Positions 1 to 5,647 are shown, counted from the first letter of the stretch. The stretch is 15,204 nucleotides of DNA from Nitrospinota bacterium (GCA_015231995.1 JADGAO010000058.1:1-15204), one strand, 5' to 3'. Program-made: numbers and translations. Notes: generated from the sequence alone by a model not told the origin.

Positions 1-385
1 TAACCGGCTCCGGGGCAGGCGGCGCAGGAGGTTCGTCTGCTTTCACTGATTGCGCCTCGACCGGTTGCGCGACGGGGGCGGCTTCCGTCTCCGGCGCTTT
101 GGGTTCCGGGACCGGTTCCGGCTTGACAGCCGGTTTGCCCTTCGCCACGGCAGGCTCCTTGTGAGGAGCGGCCACAGGCTCTTCGACAGCCCTTTTGGCT
201 TTTTTGGGCTTGGTGCCTATTATGTTCTGGGCCTGCGCCTGTCTTCGCAACCTGTCGGCAAGATTGTTGTCAATCGTGCTCGAGTGGCTTTTAACGGGAT
301 AACCCATTTTCCCCAGAAAATCGACAAGCGTTTTGCTTGGGACGCCAAGGTCGTTAGCTAAGTCGTATATTCGAACTCCGGACAA
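1..385 (-). CDS. infB: Translation initiation factor IF-2, N-terminal part (runs off the window)
   Basis: Read on the minus strand from a TTG at 385-383, the frame stays open to the window edge (about 128 codons). The first residues, SGVRIYDLANDLGVPSKTLV, followed by DFLGKMGYPVKSHSSTIDN, are the IF-2 N-terminal subdomain (VRIYxLAxxLGVPSKxLxxFL...G). This is followed by a charged Pro/Ala/Lys/Glu-rich linker typical of bacterial IF-2 upstream of the GTPase domain. IF-2 is the GTPase that brings fMet-tRNA to the 30S subunit; its G domains lie outside the window. TTG is chosen because AAGGAG sits 6 nt upstream and the conserved IF-2 start follows at once; no in-frame ATG with an RBS lies upstream. 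In many bacteria infB follows nusA, but here 313 bp without a gene separate it from a divergent rubrerythrin gene, so it probably has its own promoter. Confidence 0.93.
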   Translation of the reverse strand, partial: MSGVRIYDLANDLGVPSKTLVDFLGKMGYPVKSHSSTIDNNLADRLRRQAQAQNIIGTKPKKAKRAVEEPVAAPHKEPAVAKGKPAVKPEPVPEPKAPETEAAPVAQPVEAQSVKADEPPAPPAPEPV

Positions 386-474
386 ATCAATCTCCTTGCA
401 ATCAAAAAAACGGCGTAAGCGTCCGTTAAAAATCGCGTCTTCAAAGCGCTGTTTACAACGCCAGCAAATTAATC

Positions 475-503
475 ATCATAAAGATGTGGCTTGCCTTGTT
501 CAA
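475..503 (-). promoter_or_regulatory. Sigma-70-type promoter for infB
   Basis: On the minus strand TTGAAC (503-498) is followed after exactly 17 bp by TATGAT (480-475). The predicted start near 468 would give a leader of roughly 80 nt before the TTG start of infB. The match to the -35/-10 consensus and spacing is good; no experiment supports it. Confidence 0.6.
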
Positions 504-628
504 CTGTTAAATTATTATTATGACTTTGACTCGGGCGATAAAGTTTCGCCGCGTCCGGCGGATATTTTGAAAAACGGCTGTTTTTGGGCGAAAATCGAGG
601 GAAAACGGAGGAATACGGCATACGGTTG

Positions 629-657
629 TTGTCGGTTCGGTTTGTATGGAGTATTTT
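629..657 (+). promoter_or_regulatory. Candidate promoter for rubrerythrin
   Basis: TTGTCG (629-634), a 17-bp spacer and TATTTT (652-657) lie about 40 bp upstream of the rubrerythrin ATG. The RBS GAAGGAGG follows near 680-688. The spacing is ideal but the hexamers are only moderate matches, so this is a tentative call. Confidence 0.4.
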
Positions 658-698
658 GATTATCGCGTCCTAAATGTTTTTGAAGGAGGTTTACGGCA

Positions 699-1199
699 AT
701 GCCAACTACTGAAGAGAACTTGAAATCGGCTTTCGCTGGCGAAAGCCAGGCCAACCGGAAGTACCTTGCGTTCGCCGCTAAGGCGGCGAGGGACGGGTTT
801 CCAAATGTAGCGCGACTCTTCAAGGCCACCGCTGAAGCGGAGACTATCCATGCCAACGGGCATCTCAAGGCGCTCGACGGCGTTAAAACGACCGCTGAAA
901 ATTTGAAATCGGCCATTGATGGAGAGACCTATGAATTCTCCAGCATGTACCCGCCGATGCTCGAGCAGGCTGTCAAAGAAGGCCACAAAGCGAAGCTTAT
1001 GTTCGGATACGCGGTTGAAGCAGAGAAAGTGCACGCGGCGCGGTATAAGGTCGCCCTGGACGCTGTGAATGCGGGCAAGGATATGGATTCGGCAGAGGTT
1101 TATCTTTGTCCCGTCTGCGGCCATATAGAGTTCGGCAAACCCGCCGACAAGTGTCCGATTTGTAGTGTGGCTCCTGATAAATACGTCAGGGTGGAGTAG
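699..1199 (+). CDS. rbr: Rubrerythrin
   Basis: A non-haem iron peroxidase that reduces hydrogen peroxide in the cytoplasm, typical of anaerobes and microaerophiles. The 166 residues carry a four-helix ferritin-like domain (about 1-130) with the diiron ligand pattern: E15 in GESQANRKY, E48 with H51 in EAETIHA, E76 and E79 in GETYEF, and E109 with H112 in AEKVHA. A C-terminal rubredoxin-type domain has an Fe(Cys)4 site: C137-P-V-C140 and C152-P-I-C155. Length and order are those of a classical rubrerythrin with the rubredoxin domain at the C-terminus, not a reverse rubrerythrin. The ATG has the strong RBS GAAGGAGG 10-11 nt upstream. It is monocistronic: the next gene is convergent. Family assignment is secure; the electron donor is not visible here. 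Confidence 0.96.
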   Translation: MPTTEENLKSAFAGESQANRKYLAFAAKAARDGFPNVARLFKATAEAETIHANGHLKALDGVKTTAENLKSAIDGETYEFSSMYPPMLEQAVKEGHKAKLMFGYAVEAEKVHAARYKVALDAVNAGKDMDSAEVYLCPVCGHIEFGKPADKCPICSVAPDKYVRVE

Positions 1200-1221
1200 G
1201 GCGTAACCTTTAAATTTGACT

Positions 1222-1260
1222 GGCGATGACGGCGGGGTGAAGAGCACCCCGCCGAGCGCC
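1222..1260. repeat. Intergenic hairpin between convergent genes; member of a dispersed repeat
   Basis: CGGCGGGGTG (1230-1239), loop AAGAG, CACCCCGCCG (1245-1254): a perfect 10-bp stem, extendable by GGCG/CGCC (1222-1225 with 1257-1260) across a small internal loop. It lies 30 bp past the rubrerythrin stop and could terminate transcription from either side, but neither strand has a clear U-run after it. A near-identical copy (with loop AAGAA) occurs at 5421-5450, so it is best described as an intergenic repeat. Confidence 0.7.
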
Positions 1261-1293
1261 GTTAAAACAAGCTCCGATATTTTCCGTATTGCG

Positions 1294-1308
1294 GCAGGAT
1301 AATCCTGC
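1294..1308. repeat. Short palindrome just after the lipoprotein gene
   Basis: GCAGGAT-A-ATCCTGC is a 15-bp palindrome only 6 bp beyond the stop of the minus-strand lipoprotein gene. In RNA it could fold as a 5-bp stem with a 5-nt loop. There is no T-run, so a terminator role is weakly supported. Confidence 0.35.
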
Positions 1309-1314
1309 TAGATA

Positions 1315-1875
1315 TCAGCTCGCCTGCTTTTTAAGGCTGACCTTCGTGTTCTTCTCGCCGACAACGATTTCCTTATCCATCTTGCCGAAAAGATCGCTCT
1401 TCTCTTTCGTTATCGGATCGCCATCGGCGTCATACCGAGCCTCCAGCGATAACTTCATTCCGCTGATGGGTTGTCCCACCATTATGTCCTTCTCCGTAAG
1501 TTCGAAGGTGACGGGGAACGCCGGTTTGTCCACTCGTTTGGCGGCTATCGGCGCGCCGCCTCCGACCGGCCTTGCGATTATGTATAACGTCCAGCCGGGC
1601 AGGGCGCTTCCGGCGGATTCGGGGGAAACCTCCACAACTCCCGACGCTATCAGGCCGGTGAAAGCGGGTGGAGCCTTGGAGTCGGATTGTTGCATGGGGG
1701 ATTTGTACGGCGTGGCCGGCGGCGTTGTCACAGGCTTGGCCTCTTTGGACGAGGGGGTTGGCTCCGGCAGAGGCCCCATCTTGTCGTAGGAGACAAAATG
1801 ATGATCCTGGCAGGCGGCCGTCAGCGCAATTAAAGCGAGAACCGTGAGCGTAGCGATGGATTTCATTCTTTTCAT
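1315..1875 (-). CDS. Lipoprotein with CcmI/CycH-like C-terminal domain
   Basis: 186 residues. The N-terminus (basic start, hydrophobic stretch 7-21, then LTAAC with C22) is a type II signal peptide, so it is probably a periplasm-facing lipoprotein. A Pro/Ser/Thr-rich linker follows (about 35-70). The C-terminal part (about 72-183), with GVVEVSP, LYIIARPVGGGAPIAAKR, FPVTFELTEKDIM, LEARYDADGDP and DLFG, resembles the periplasmic domain found at the C-terminus of CcmI/CycH, which presents apocytochrome c during cytochrome c maturation. That similarity is recognised by eye; the TPR and membrane parts of CcmI are absent, so the role is inferred. The ATG at 1875-1873 overlaps the stop of the upstream enzyme gene by ATGA, implying translational coupling; M4 is an alternative start. 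Confidence 0.75.
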   Translation of the reverse strand: MKRMKSIATLTVLALIALTAACQDHHFVSYDKMGPLPEPTPSSKEAKPVTTPPATPYKSPMQQSDSKAPPAFTGLIASGVVEVSPESAGSALPGWTLYIIARPVGGGAPIAAKRVDKPAFPVTFELTEKDIMVGQPISGMKLSLEARYDADGDPITKEKSDLFGKMDKEIVVGEKNTKVSLKKQAS

Positions 1876-2963
1876 TTCGCCGACCTGACCTGGGCGTATT
1901 CGTCCGCCAGTTTTTTGTAGAGTTCTTCCCGGCGCTCGAACAACCTTTTCGGTTTGCGGGGCGGTACCCTGTTAAGGAGGTAAGCCGTCATCAACGGCAG
2001 GGCGATCGTCGTGTCCATATATCCTACCACGGTGTCGGGAACCATATCGGGATCAACCTTACCCCAGCTGACCGCCTCCTGTGGCGTGGCCCCGGAAAGC
2101 CCGCCGGTGTCGGGCCTTGCGTCGGTTATCTGTATGAAGTAGTCATGGCCGTTCACGTGGATGCCCATTATCTCGTCGAGTTGGGGCATTGTCTGCAAAA
2201 GGAAGTTTTTCGGACTGCCACCGCCTAATATAAGCACGGCGCTTTCTCCTGTCCGCTTTGCGTGCAGGGCGATGGCGGAGCTGTCGGACACGTCGCGGAT
2301 GGTGTCCATATCCAGTCCCGGTTTTTCGAACGATATGGCGGCGGCGTTGAGGCCGATGGTAGAGTCTCCCGGGGACGGGCAGAAGACGGGCATAGCCGTC
2401 CTGTGAGCCGCGCCGAGGATTGTGGAGCCGGGGCAACCGGTTTCCTTCTCCGTGGCGTCCACATATTTGCCCATGAGATTATGCAGTTCCGCCGTTCCCA
2501 TTTTCCTTGCGAATTCTGGTTGGCGGAGGATGTGGTCGCAGTATTTATCCGATCGCGCCAGCACGTCGAAATCGAACACAATGTCGTATATGCGGATGAC
2601 GCCGTGTTTTTTAAGCTCCCTGTCGTCCACGAACGGGGTGGATTTGTGGAGCGGCAGGTTAAGGCCGAAATGGAGGTCGTGGTAAAGGTTGGCCCCGGTT
2701 GTCACCAGGTAGTCAATCCACCCGTTTTCTATCCATGTCACCAGCGCGGAAGCTCCAAGCCCGGTAGGGGTTATGGCGCCTGTGAGGGAGAGGCCCACCA
2801 CGACGCCGTCGTTGGCCAGGATTTTGCGTTCCATAAGCCTGCACGCCTCCGCCAGGCGGGCGGCGTTGTAGGCGTTAAAGAACCTGTCTATCAGGTCGTC
2901 GGTGGTTATGCCTTTGTGTATTCTGGCGGATTCGATCCGTTTTCCCTTGCAGATATTATTCAT
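1872..2963 (-). CDS. Deoxyhypusine synthase family protein
   Basis: 363 residues, full length for the family (Pfam DS). Visible hallmarks are VGLSLTGAITPTGLG (56-70), LVTTGANLYHDLHF (86-99; NAD-binding region), GDSTIGLN (199-206), GGGSPKNF (247-254) with K252 at the position of the catalytic lysine that forms the enzyme-butylamine intermediate, and GLSGATPQEAVSWGK (288-302). In eukaryotes and archaea the enzyme transfers aminobutyl from spermidine to eIF5A/aIF5A. Bacteria have no eIF5A, and bacterial members have instead been linked to polyamine (for example homospermidine) synthesis, so the acceptor here is unknown. ATG 2963-2961 is the first in-frame start; its RBS is weak. The gene is first in a unit with the lipoprotein gene, with which it overlaps by 4 nt. 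Confidence 0.93.
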   Translation of the reverse strand: MNNICKGKRIESARIHKGITTDDLIDRFFNAYNAARLAEACRLMERKILANDGVVVGLSLTGAITPTGLGASALVTWIENGWIDYLVTTGANLYHDLHFGLNLPLHKSTPFVDDRELKKHGVIRIYDIVFDFDVLARSDKYCDHILRQPEFARKMGTAELHNLMGKYVDATEKETGCPGSTILGAAHRTAMPVFCPSPGDSTIGLNAAAISFEKPGLDMDTIRDVSDSSAIALHAKRTGESAVLILGGGSPKNFLLQTMPQLDEIMGIHVNGHDYFIQITDARPDTGGLSGATPQEAVSWGKVDPDMVPDTVVGYMDTTIALPLMTAYLLNRVPPRKPKRLFERREELYKKLADEYAQVRSAK

Positions 2964-3004
2964 GGCTTTTTATCGTAAAATTCCTTTTCGTTTAAAGAAC
3001 GGCT

Positions 3005-3052
3005 ATCATTGAACAAGCTGTTTATGGTATTCAAAGCCTGTTAATAAATCAA
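3005..3052 (-). promoter_or_regulatory. Candidate promoter region of the deoxyhypusine-synthase-family gene
   Basis: Two overlapping minus-strand possibilities: TTGATT (3052-3047), 17 bp, TACCAT (3029-3024); and TTGAAT (3034-3029), 18 bp, AATGAT (3010-3005). Either fits a start 40-65 nt upstream of the ATG. I cannot choose between them. Confidence 0.35.
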
Positions 3053-3083
3053 GGGCTGGGGCGGGCTTAGGTTTCTGCGCCGG

Positions 3084-3106
3084 CCTGAATGCCACAATCA
3101 TTCAGG
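3084..3106. repeat. Hairpin just upstream of the half-ferritin gene
   Basis: CCTGAATG (3084-3091), 7-nt loop, CATTCAGG (3099-3106): a perfect 8-bp stem. Its 3' arm includes part of CAGGAG (3103-3108), a possible but distant RBS for the gene starting at 3121. The arms resemble those of the larger hairpin at 5098-5128, suggesting a dispersed intergenic family. Confidence 0.6.
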
Positions 3107-3120
3107 AGCCTTGTAAGGGA

Positions 3121-3360
3121 ATGCCGGATAAAATCGAGCCGATAGAAAGGGAGTTGCTTGCAATACTAGAGCAGGCGATAGAAGAGGAGCGCAACTCCGC
3201 AGGGCGTTACAGGAGGGGGGCCGAGTTGTCCTCCGACCCCGACGCAAAAAAAATGTTCGAAAGGCTTGTGCAAGACGAGGAGGCGCACGAGCGCGTCCTT
3301 AAAGAGAGGTACTACGAAATCAAAAAGCGGCTCGGCCTGAAGGCGTACAAACAGTCATGA
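3121..3360 (+). CDS. Small ferritin-like (half-ferritin, rubrerythrin-type) protein
   Basis: 79 residues, strongly helical and highly charged: two helices (about 6-35 and 40-70) that form half of a ferritin-like bundle. Candidate iron ligands are E23 (in EERNSAGRY, the rubrerythrin ExxxxxxY pattern) and E53 with H56 (in DEEAHERVL). A complete diiron site would need a dimer. The E23-E53-H56 spacing (30, then 3) is that of encapsulated ferritins (EncFtn) rather than of the rubrerythrin at 699 (33, then 3). I see no clear encapsulin-targeting tail after the last helix and no encapsulin gene in the window. The ATG is preceded by CAGGAG at 12 nt and AAGGG only 1 nt away, so the start has an odd RBS. 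Its stop overlaps the next start (ATGA). Confidence 0.8.
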   Translation: MPDKIEPIERELLAILEQAIEEERNSAGRYRRGAELSSDPDAKKMFERLVQDEEAHERVLKERYYEIKKRLGLKAYKQS

Positions 3361-3848
3361 GCGCATATGCGCGTGACGAGTCCGCCGTGAACCGACGGAT
3401 TGCGATAGGCGTGATAGGCGCAGGCTCGTGCGATTCCAGGACGGCAGAGCAGGCCGTGCGGTTGGGCGAACTGCTCGCCGGGCGCGGGGCCGTGACAGTG
3501 TGCGGCGGGCTTGGCGGCGTTATGGAGGCTGTGTCACGCGGCGCGTCTGGCGCTGGAGGCGTGGTCGTCGGGATACTCCCCGGCCCGGATAAAAGCTCCG
3601 CCAACCGGTACGTCACGATCCCAATCGCCACCAACATGGGCCATGCCCGCAACGTTATCATCGCCCATACCTCCGACGCGCTTGTGGCGGTGGAGGGGGA
3701 GCATGGGACGCTTTCGGAGATCGCGGTCGGGCTTAAACTAGGCAAGCCTGTGGTGGCCATGGGTAAATGGAGCCGTATGGAGGGTGTGACTCCAGCGGAT
3801 TCGCCGGAAGATGCGGTCGAGAAGGTTTTTTCAATTCTTCAACGCTAA
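3357..3848 (+). CDS. TIGR00725 family (SLOG/LOG-like Rossmann) protein
   Basis: 163 residues with the SLOG-type Rossmann pattern: IAIGVIGAGS (15-24), CGGLGGVMEAVSRGA (49-63), GILPG (72-76), TNMGHARN (92-99) and VAVEGEHGTLSEIA (110-123). This matches the TIGR00725 group, related to lysine-decarboxylase-like/LOG and molybdenum-cofactor-carrier proteins. The nucleotide-binding loop is GEHGTLSE, not the PGGxGTxxE of true LOG cytokinin-activating enzymes, so that activity should not be assumed. The ligand is unknown, probably a nucleotide or cofactor. The ATG overlaps the stop of the half-ferritin gene by 4 nt (coupled translation), and the 8-bp gap to the next gene makes a three-gene operon likely. 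Confidence 0.88.
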   Translation: MSAYARDESAVNRRIAIGVIGAGSCDSRTAEQAVRLGELLAGRGAVTVCGGLGGVMEAVSRGASGAGGVVVGILPGPDKSSANRYVTIPIATNMGHARNVIIAHTSDALVAVEGEHGTLSEIAVGLKLGKPVVAMGKWSRMEGVTPADSPEDAVEKVFSILQR

Positions 3849-3855
3849 AGGCCAG

Positions 3856-4590
3856 ATGTTTTCACGGCTAGTAACCGGTTTTATCCTTGCGGTCATTTCC
3901 CTGTTGGCCGTTTCGTGCGCCGAGCGCGAGGATATCCGAAAACCGGTTTTCAGCAGGGACGCCGTCGATGAGCTTGTGGAGACTTCCGAGACGGCTGGCT
4001 ACCATGTCGTCCAAAAAGGGGAGACTCTTTACAGCATAGCCGCCAAATACGGCGTTTCCGTCTCCTCCATCCGCAGGGCCAACAAGATAGCGGATACCAC
4101 CTCAATAAAGCAGGGCATGCGCCTTTCCATACCGGGAAAAGACCTGACTCAGAAAAGTGACGCAAAACCCCGCGCCGAGCAGGCTCCACGCTCCGCTCCG
4201 TCCACTTCCGGCAGGTTCATATGGCCGGTCAAACCCGTTTTAATCGGCTCCGGTTTCGGTATCAGGAATGATTCGAAACACGACGGGGTGGACCTTCGGG
4301 GGGAGAAGGGCGATCCCATCGTGGCTTCCGGCAATGGCAAAGTCATTTTTTCGGGATCAGGCCCGACCGGTTACGGCAAGATGGTCGTTGTAAAGCACGA
4401 CAGCAGGATCATCACCATCTACGCCCACAACGACGAAAATCTTGTTCCCGAAGGGCAGGAGGTCAAACAGGGCGACAAGATCGCCACCATAGGTAATTCC
4501 GGCAGGGCCAGAGGCTATCATTGCCATTTCGAGATGAGGATAGACAGGAAGCCATCCGATCCGGCGAAACACCTGCCGGAGCCAAAGTAA
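3856..4590 (+). CDS. LysM and M23 peptidase lipoprotein (NlpD-like)
   Basis: A cell-wall endopeptidase or amidase activator anchored as a lipoprotein. I start it at ATG 3856 (244 aa), because AAAGG lies 4 nt upstream and this start gives a clean signal peptide ending LLAVSC (C21). An ATG at 3811 in the same frame would add 15 basic/aromatic residues and overlap the preceding gene. Residues about 49-93 are a LysM peptidoglycan-binding domain (YHVVQKGETLYSIAAKYGVS...). Residues about 120-240 are an M23/LytM domain with intact zinc ligands: HDGVD (H142, D146) and HCH (H222, H224), plus YAH (H191). Because the metal ligands are kept it may be an active hydrolase, unlike E. coli NlpD, which lost them and only activates amidases. 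Last gene of the half-ferritin operon. Confidence 0.92.
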   Translation: MFSRLVTGFILAVISLLAVSCAEREDIRKPVFSRDAVDELVETSETAGYHVVQKGETLYSIAAKYGVSVSSIRRANKIADTTSIKQGMRLSIPGKDLTQKSDAKPRAEQAPRSAPSTSGRFIWPVKPVLIGSGFGIRNDSKHDGVDLRGEKGDPIVASGNGKVIFSGSGPTGYGKMVVVKHDSRIITIYAHNDENLVPEGQEVKQGDKIATIGNSGRARGYHCHFEMRIDRKPSDPAKHLPEPK

Positions 4591-4599
4591 GTCAAAGGT

Positions 4600-5022
4600 C
4601 TATTTGATTACCGGCAGACCGGCGGCTTTCCACGCATATATGCCGCCGGACAGGTCGAAAACGTTGTTAAAACCTTTGGACGCCAGATACCTTGCCGCAT
4701 CGTTTGACCTCCCGCCGACGGCGCAATAAACAAGCAGGGTCTTGTCTTTGAACGAAGCCAGCTTGTTCATTGACGCAGGAATCTTATCGAGCGGCACAAG
4801 CTGGGCGCCTTTTATTCTTCCGTCCGGGCCGGTGTATTCGTCAATGTCCCGTACGTCGAGGATCATGTCTATGCCGCCGGTCTCGATCATTTTGGAAGCG
4901 GTTTTAGCGTCTACCCTTTTGCTCTGGTCTGCAAGGGAGGGCAACGACGATGCGAACACTATGAGAACCGCCAAAGGAAGAGCGGACAGGCGGGGCAAAT
5001 ATCGGCGCACGATGGAAATCAC
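4600..5022 (-). CDS. Exported single-domain rhodanese
   Basis: 140 residues. The N-terminus has a basic stretch, a hydrophobic core (13-30) and a likely signal peptidase I site after SLA, so the protein is probably periplasmic. The rhodanese domain (about 36-140) shows ILDVRD (54-59), the active-site loop C100-A-V-G-G-R105 (CxxxGxR) and GGIYAWKAAGLPV near the end. Rhodaneses carry sulfane sulfur on the catalytic Cys; the substrate and partner here are unknown. The start is GTG at 5022-5020 with CAGGAG 6 nt upstream. It converges on the M23 gene with only 9 bp between the stops and no visible terminator there. Confidence 0.92.
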   Translation of the reverse strand: MISIVRRYLPRLSALPLAVLIVFASSLPSLADQSKRVDAKTASKMIETGGIDMILDVRDIDEYTGPDGRIKGAQLVPLDKIPASMNKLASFKDKTLLVYCAVGGRSNDAARYLASKGFNNVFDLSGGIYAWKAAGLPVIK

Positions 5023-5052
5023 TTTTTACTCCTGAAAAAATATCCAGGTTTC

Positions 5053-5080
5053 ATTTTACACCATCCGTTCCCCCTGCAAA
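5053..5080 (-). promoter_or_regulatory. Weak candidate promoter for the rhodanese gene
   Basis: Minus strand TTTGCA (5080-5075), 16-bp spacer, TAAAAT (5058-5053), about 30 bp upstream of the GTG start. The -10 is good, the -35 poor. Confidence 0.3.
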
Positions 5081-5097
5081 ACCGCGCGTTCCTTGCG

Positions 5098-5128
5098 CCT
5101 GAACGCCGCCATCGAGGCGGCATTCAGG
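5098..5128. repeat. Long hairpin, first element of the intergenic repeat cluster
   Basis: CCTGAACGCCGCC, loop ATCGA, GGCGGCATTCAGG: a 13-bp stem with one mismatch. The outer arms resemble those of the hairpin at 3084-3106. It lies upstream of the rhodanese gene. No T-run follows. Confidence 0.65.
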
Positions 5129-5217
5129 GGCTGTCGCAAATGGTAAAACAGAAGCGACTAGCGCTGTTCGAGGTGTTTGTGTACATTTGACAAGCATGGT
5201 GAAGAAACCTCCTTTTC

Positions 5218-5313
5218 CCTCCCCTTAGCAAGGGGAGGTGGCGCGTCTCCGCGCCGGAGGGGTTTAATTAAACCCCCTGCCACTGCGTTGCGGTCCCCCT
5301 TGGTAAGGGGGAC
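5218..5313. repeat. Composite palindromic repeat (four nested or adjacent hairpins)
   Basis: Four dyads in 96 bp: CCTCCCCTT-AGC-AAGGGGAGG (5218-5238); GGCGCG-TCTC-CGCGCC (5240-5255); the 18-bp perfect palindrome GGGGTTTAATTAAACCCC (5259-5276); and GTCCCCCTT-GGT-AAGGGGGAC (5293-5313). GTGGC (5238-5242) can pair with GCCAC (about 5279-5283), enclosing the middle two. The two end hairpins mirror each other, which suggests one mobile-type unit rather than separate sites. No protein-coding signal is convincing here. Confidence 0.7.
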
Positions 5314-5333
5314 GAAGTTGATTCACACTCGCC

Positions 5334-5350
5334 GAGGTGTTCTTCACCTC
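5334..5350. repeat. Degenerate copy of the GGGGTG-AAGAA-CACCCC hairpin, reverse orientation
   Basis: GAGGTG, loop TTCTT, CACCTC. Read on the other strand the loop is AAGAA, and with flanking CGGCGAG it resembles the hairpins at 1230-1254 and 5423-5448. Confidence 0.5.
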
Positions 5351-5355
5351 CATCT

Positions 5356-5416
5356 GGTAGGGGCGCAGAGCTCTGCGCCCGTCTTAAGGGCGGGCGGTTC
5401 TCGAACCGCCCCTACC
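5356..5416. repeat. GTAGGGGCG...CGCCCCTAC intergenic repeat unit
   Basis: Outer inverted repeat GGTAGGGGC (5356-5364) and GCCCCTACC (5408-5416). Inside are the perfect 20-bp palindrome GGGCGCAGAGCTCTGCGCCC (5361-5380) and GGGCGGTTC-TC-GAACCGCCC (5392-5411). From general knowledge, repeats of this GTAGGGGCG-type form are common between genes in many environmental bacterial genomes; that recognition is not checked here. It forms a compact double hairpin. I see no transposase. Confidence 0.75.
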
Positions 5417-5420
5417 GGAG

Positions 5421-5450
5421 GACGGCGGGGTGAAGAACACCCACGCCGAG
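5421..5450. repeat. Second copy of the CGGCGGGGTGAAGA hairpin repeat
   Basis: GACGGCGGGGTG, AAGAA, CACCC-A-CGCCGAG. It matches 1228-1256 almost base for base, with one extra A that leaves a bulge in the stem and one loop change (AAGAA for AAGAG). Confidence 0.7.
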
Positions 5451-5478
5451 CATTTGGAAGAGCGCCCCTTCAGGCGTT

Positions 5479-5529
5479 GCGGGCGGGGTCGCCCGCGCTC
5501 CCAAACAGGAAGGTGGGGTGAACACCCCA
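5479..5529. repeat. Two further small hairpins closing the repeat cluster
   Basis: GCGGGCG-GGGT-CGCCCGC (5479-5496) and TGGGGTG-AA-CACCCCA (5514-5529). Both are perfect 7-bp stems in the same style as the preceding elements. Between 5530 and the terminator at about 5597 I see nothing further. Confidence 0.6.
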
Positions 5530-5596
5530 TTGCGAAATTGATAGGTTGCTCAAATATCCTTGTCAAAAGGTGGGAAACGAAACCGTATTTGGAAAT

Positions 5597-5632
5597 AAAA
5601 AAAACCCGGAAGACGGCGTCTCCCGGGTTTTT
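5597..5632 (-). terminator. Rho-independent terminator of the cytochrome gene
   Basis: On the minus strand: AAAAACCCGGGAGACG, one-base turn, CGTCTTCCGGGTTTTT continuing to a run of eight T (5604-5597). The only plus-strand mismatch (A5610 with C5622) becomes a U-G wobble in the minus-strand RNA, so the stem is complete only in that direction. It begins 15 bp past the cytochrome stop codon. Strong call. Confidence 0.9.
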
Positions 5633-5647
5633 GTAAGAAAAGTCAGC

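Larger units (their letters stand above)
386..698. other. Gene-free divergent intergenic region between infB and rubrerythrin
   Basis: About 313 bp, AT-rich in the middle (roughly 460-530), with no ORF showing family resemblance. It holds the infB promoter on the minus strand, a candidate rubrerythrin promoter on the plus strand, and the leaders of both genes. Beyond these I see no RNA gene or clear repeat. The open frames crossing it show no recognisable protein pattern and look fortuitous. Confidence 0.6.

Noticed and set aside
660..1247. 195-codon minus-strand open frame over the rubrerythrin gene
   Set aside because: Antisense shadow of a clear rubrerythrin; no family resemblance and no RBS.
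2262..2978. 238-codon plus-strand open frame over the deoxyhypusine-synthase-family gene
   Set aside because: Opposite-strand shadow; the minus-strand product has all family motifs.
3357..3848. LOG cytokinin-activating phosphoribohydrolase
   Set aside because: The PGGxGTxxE motif is replaced by GEHGTLSE; better placed in the TIGR00725 group.
3811..3855. Upstream ATG extending the LysM-M23 protein by 15 residues
   Set aside because: It overlaps the preceding gene, and adds basic/aromatic residues before an already complete lipoprotein signal peptide; ATG 3856 has AAAGG in place.
5098..5529. CRISPR array
   Set aside because: The elements differ in sequence and length, with no regular repeat-spacer pattern and no cas gene.
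5177..5636. Short open frames on both strands through the repeat cluster
   Set aside because: They consist of translated palindromes (Arg/Gly/Pro-rich), overlap each other and lack an RBS or family pattern.
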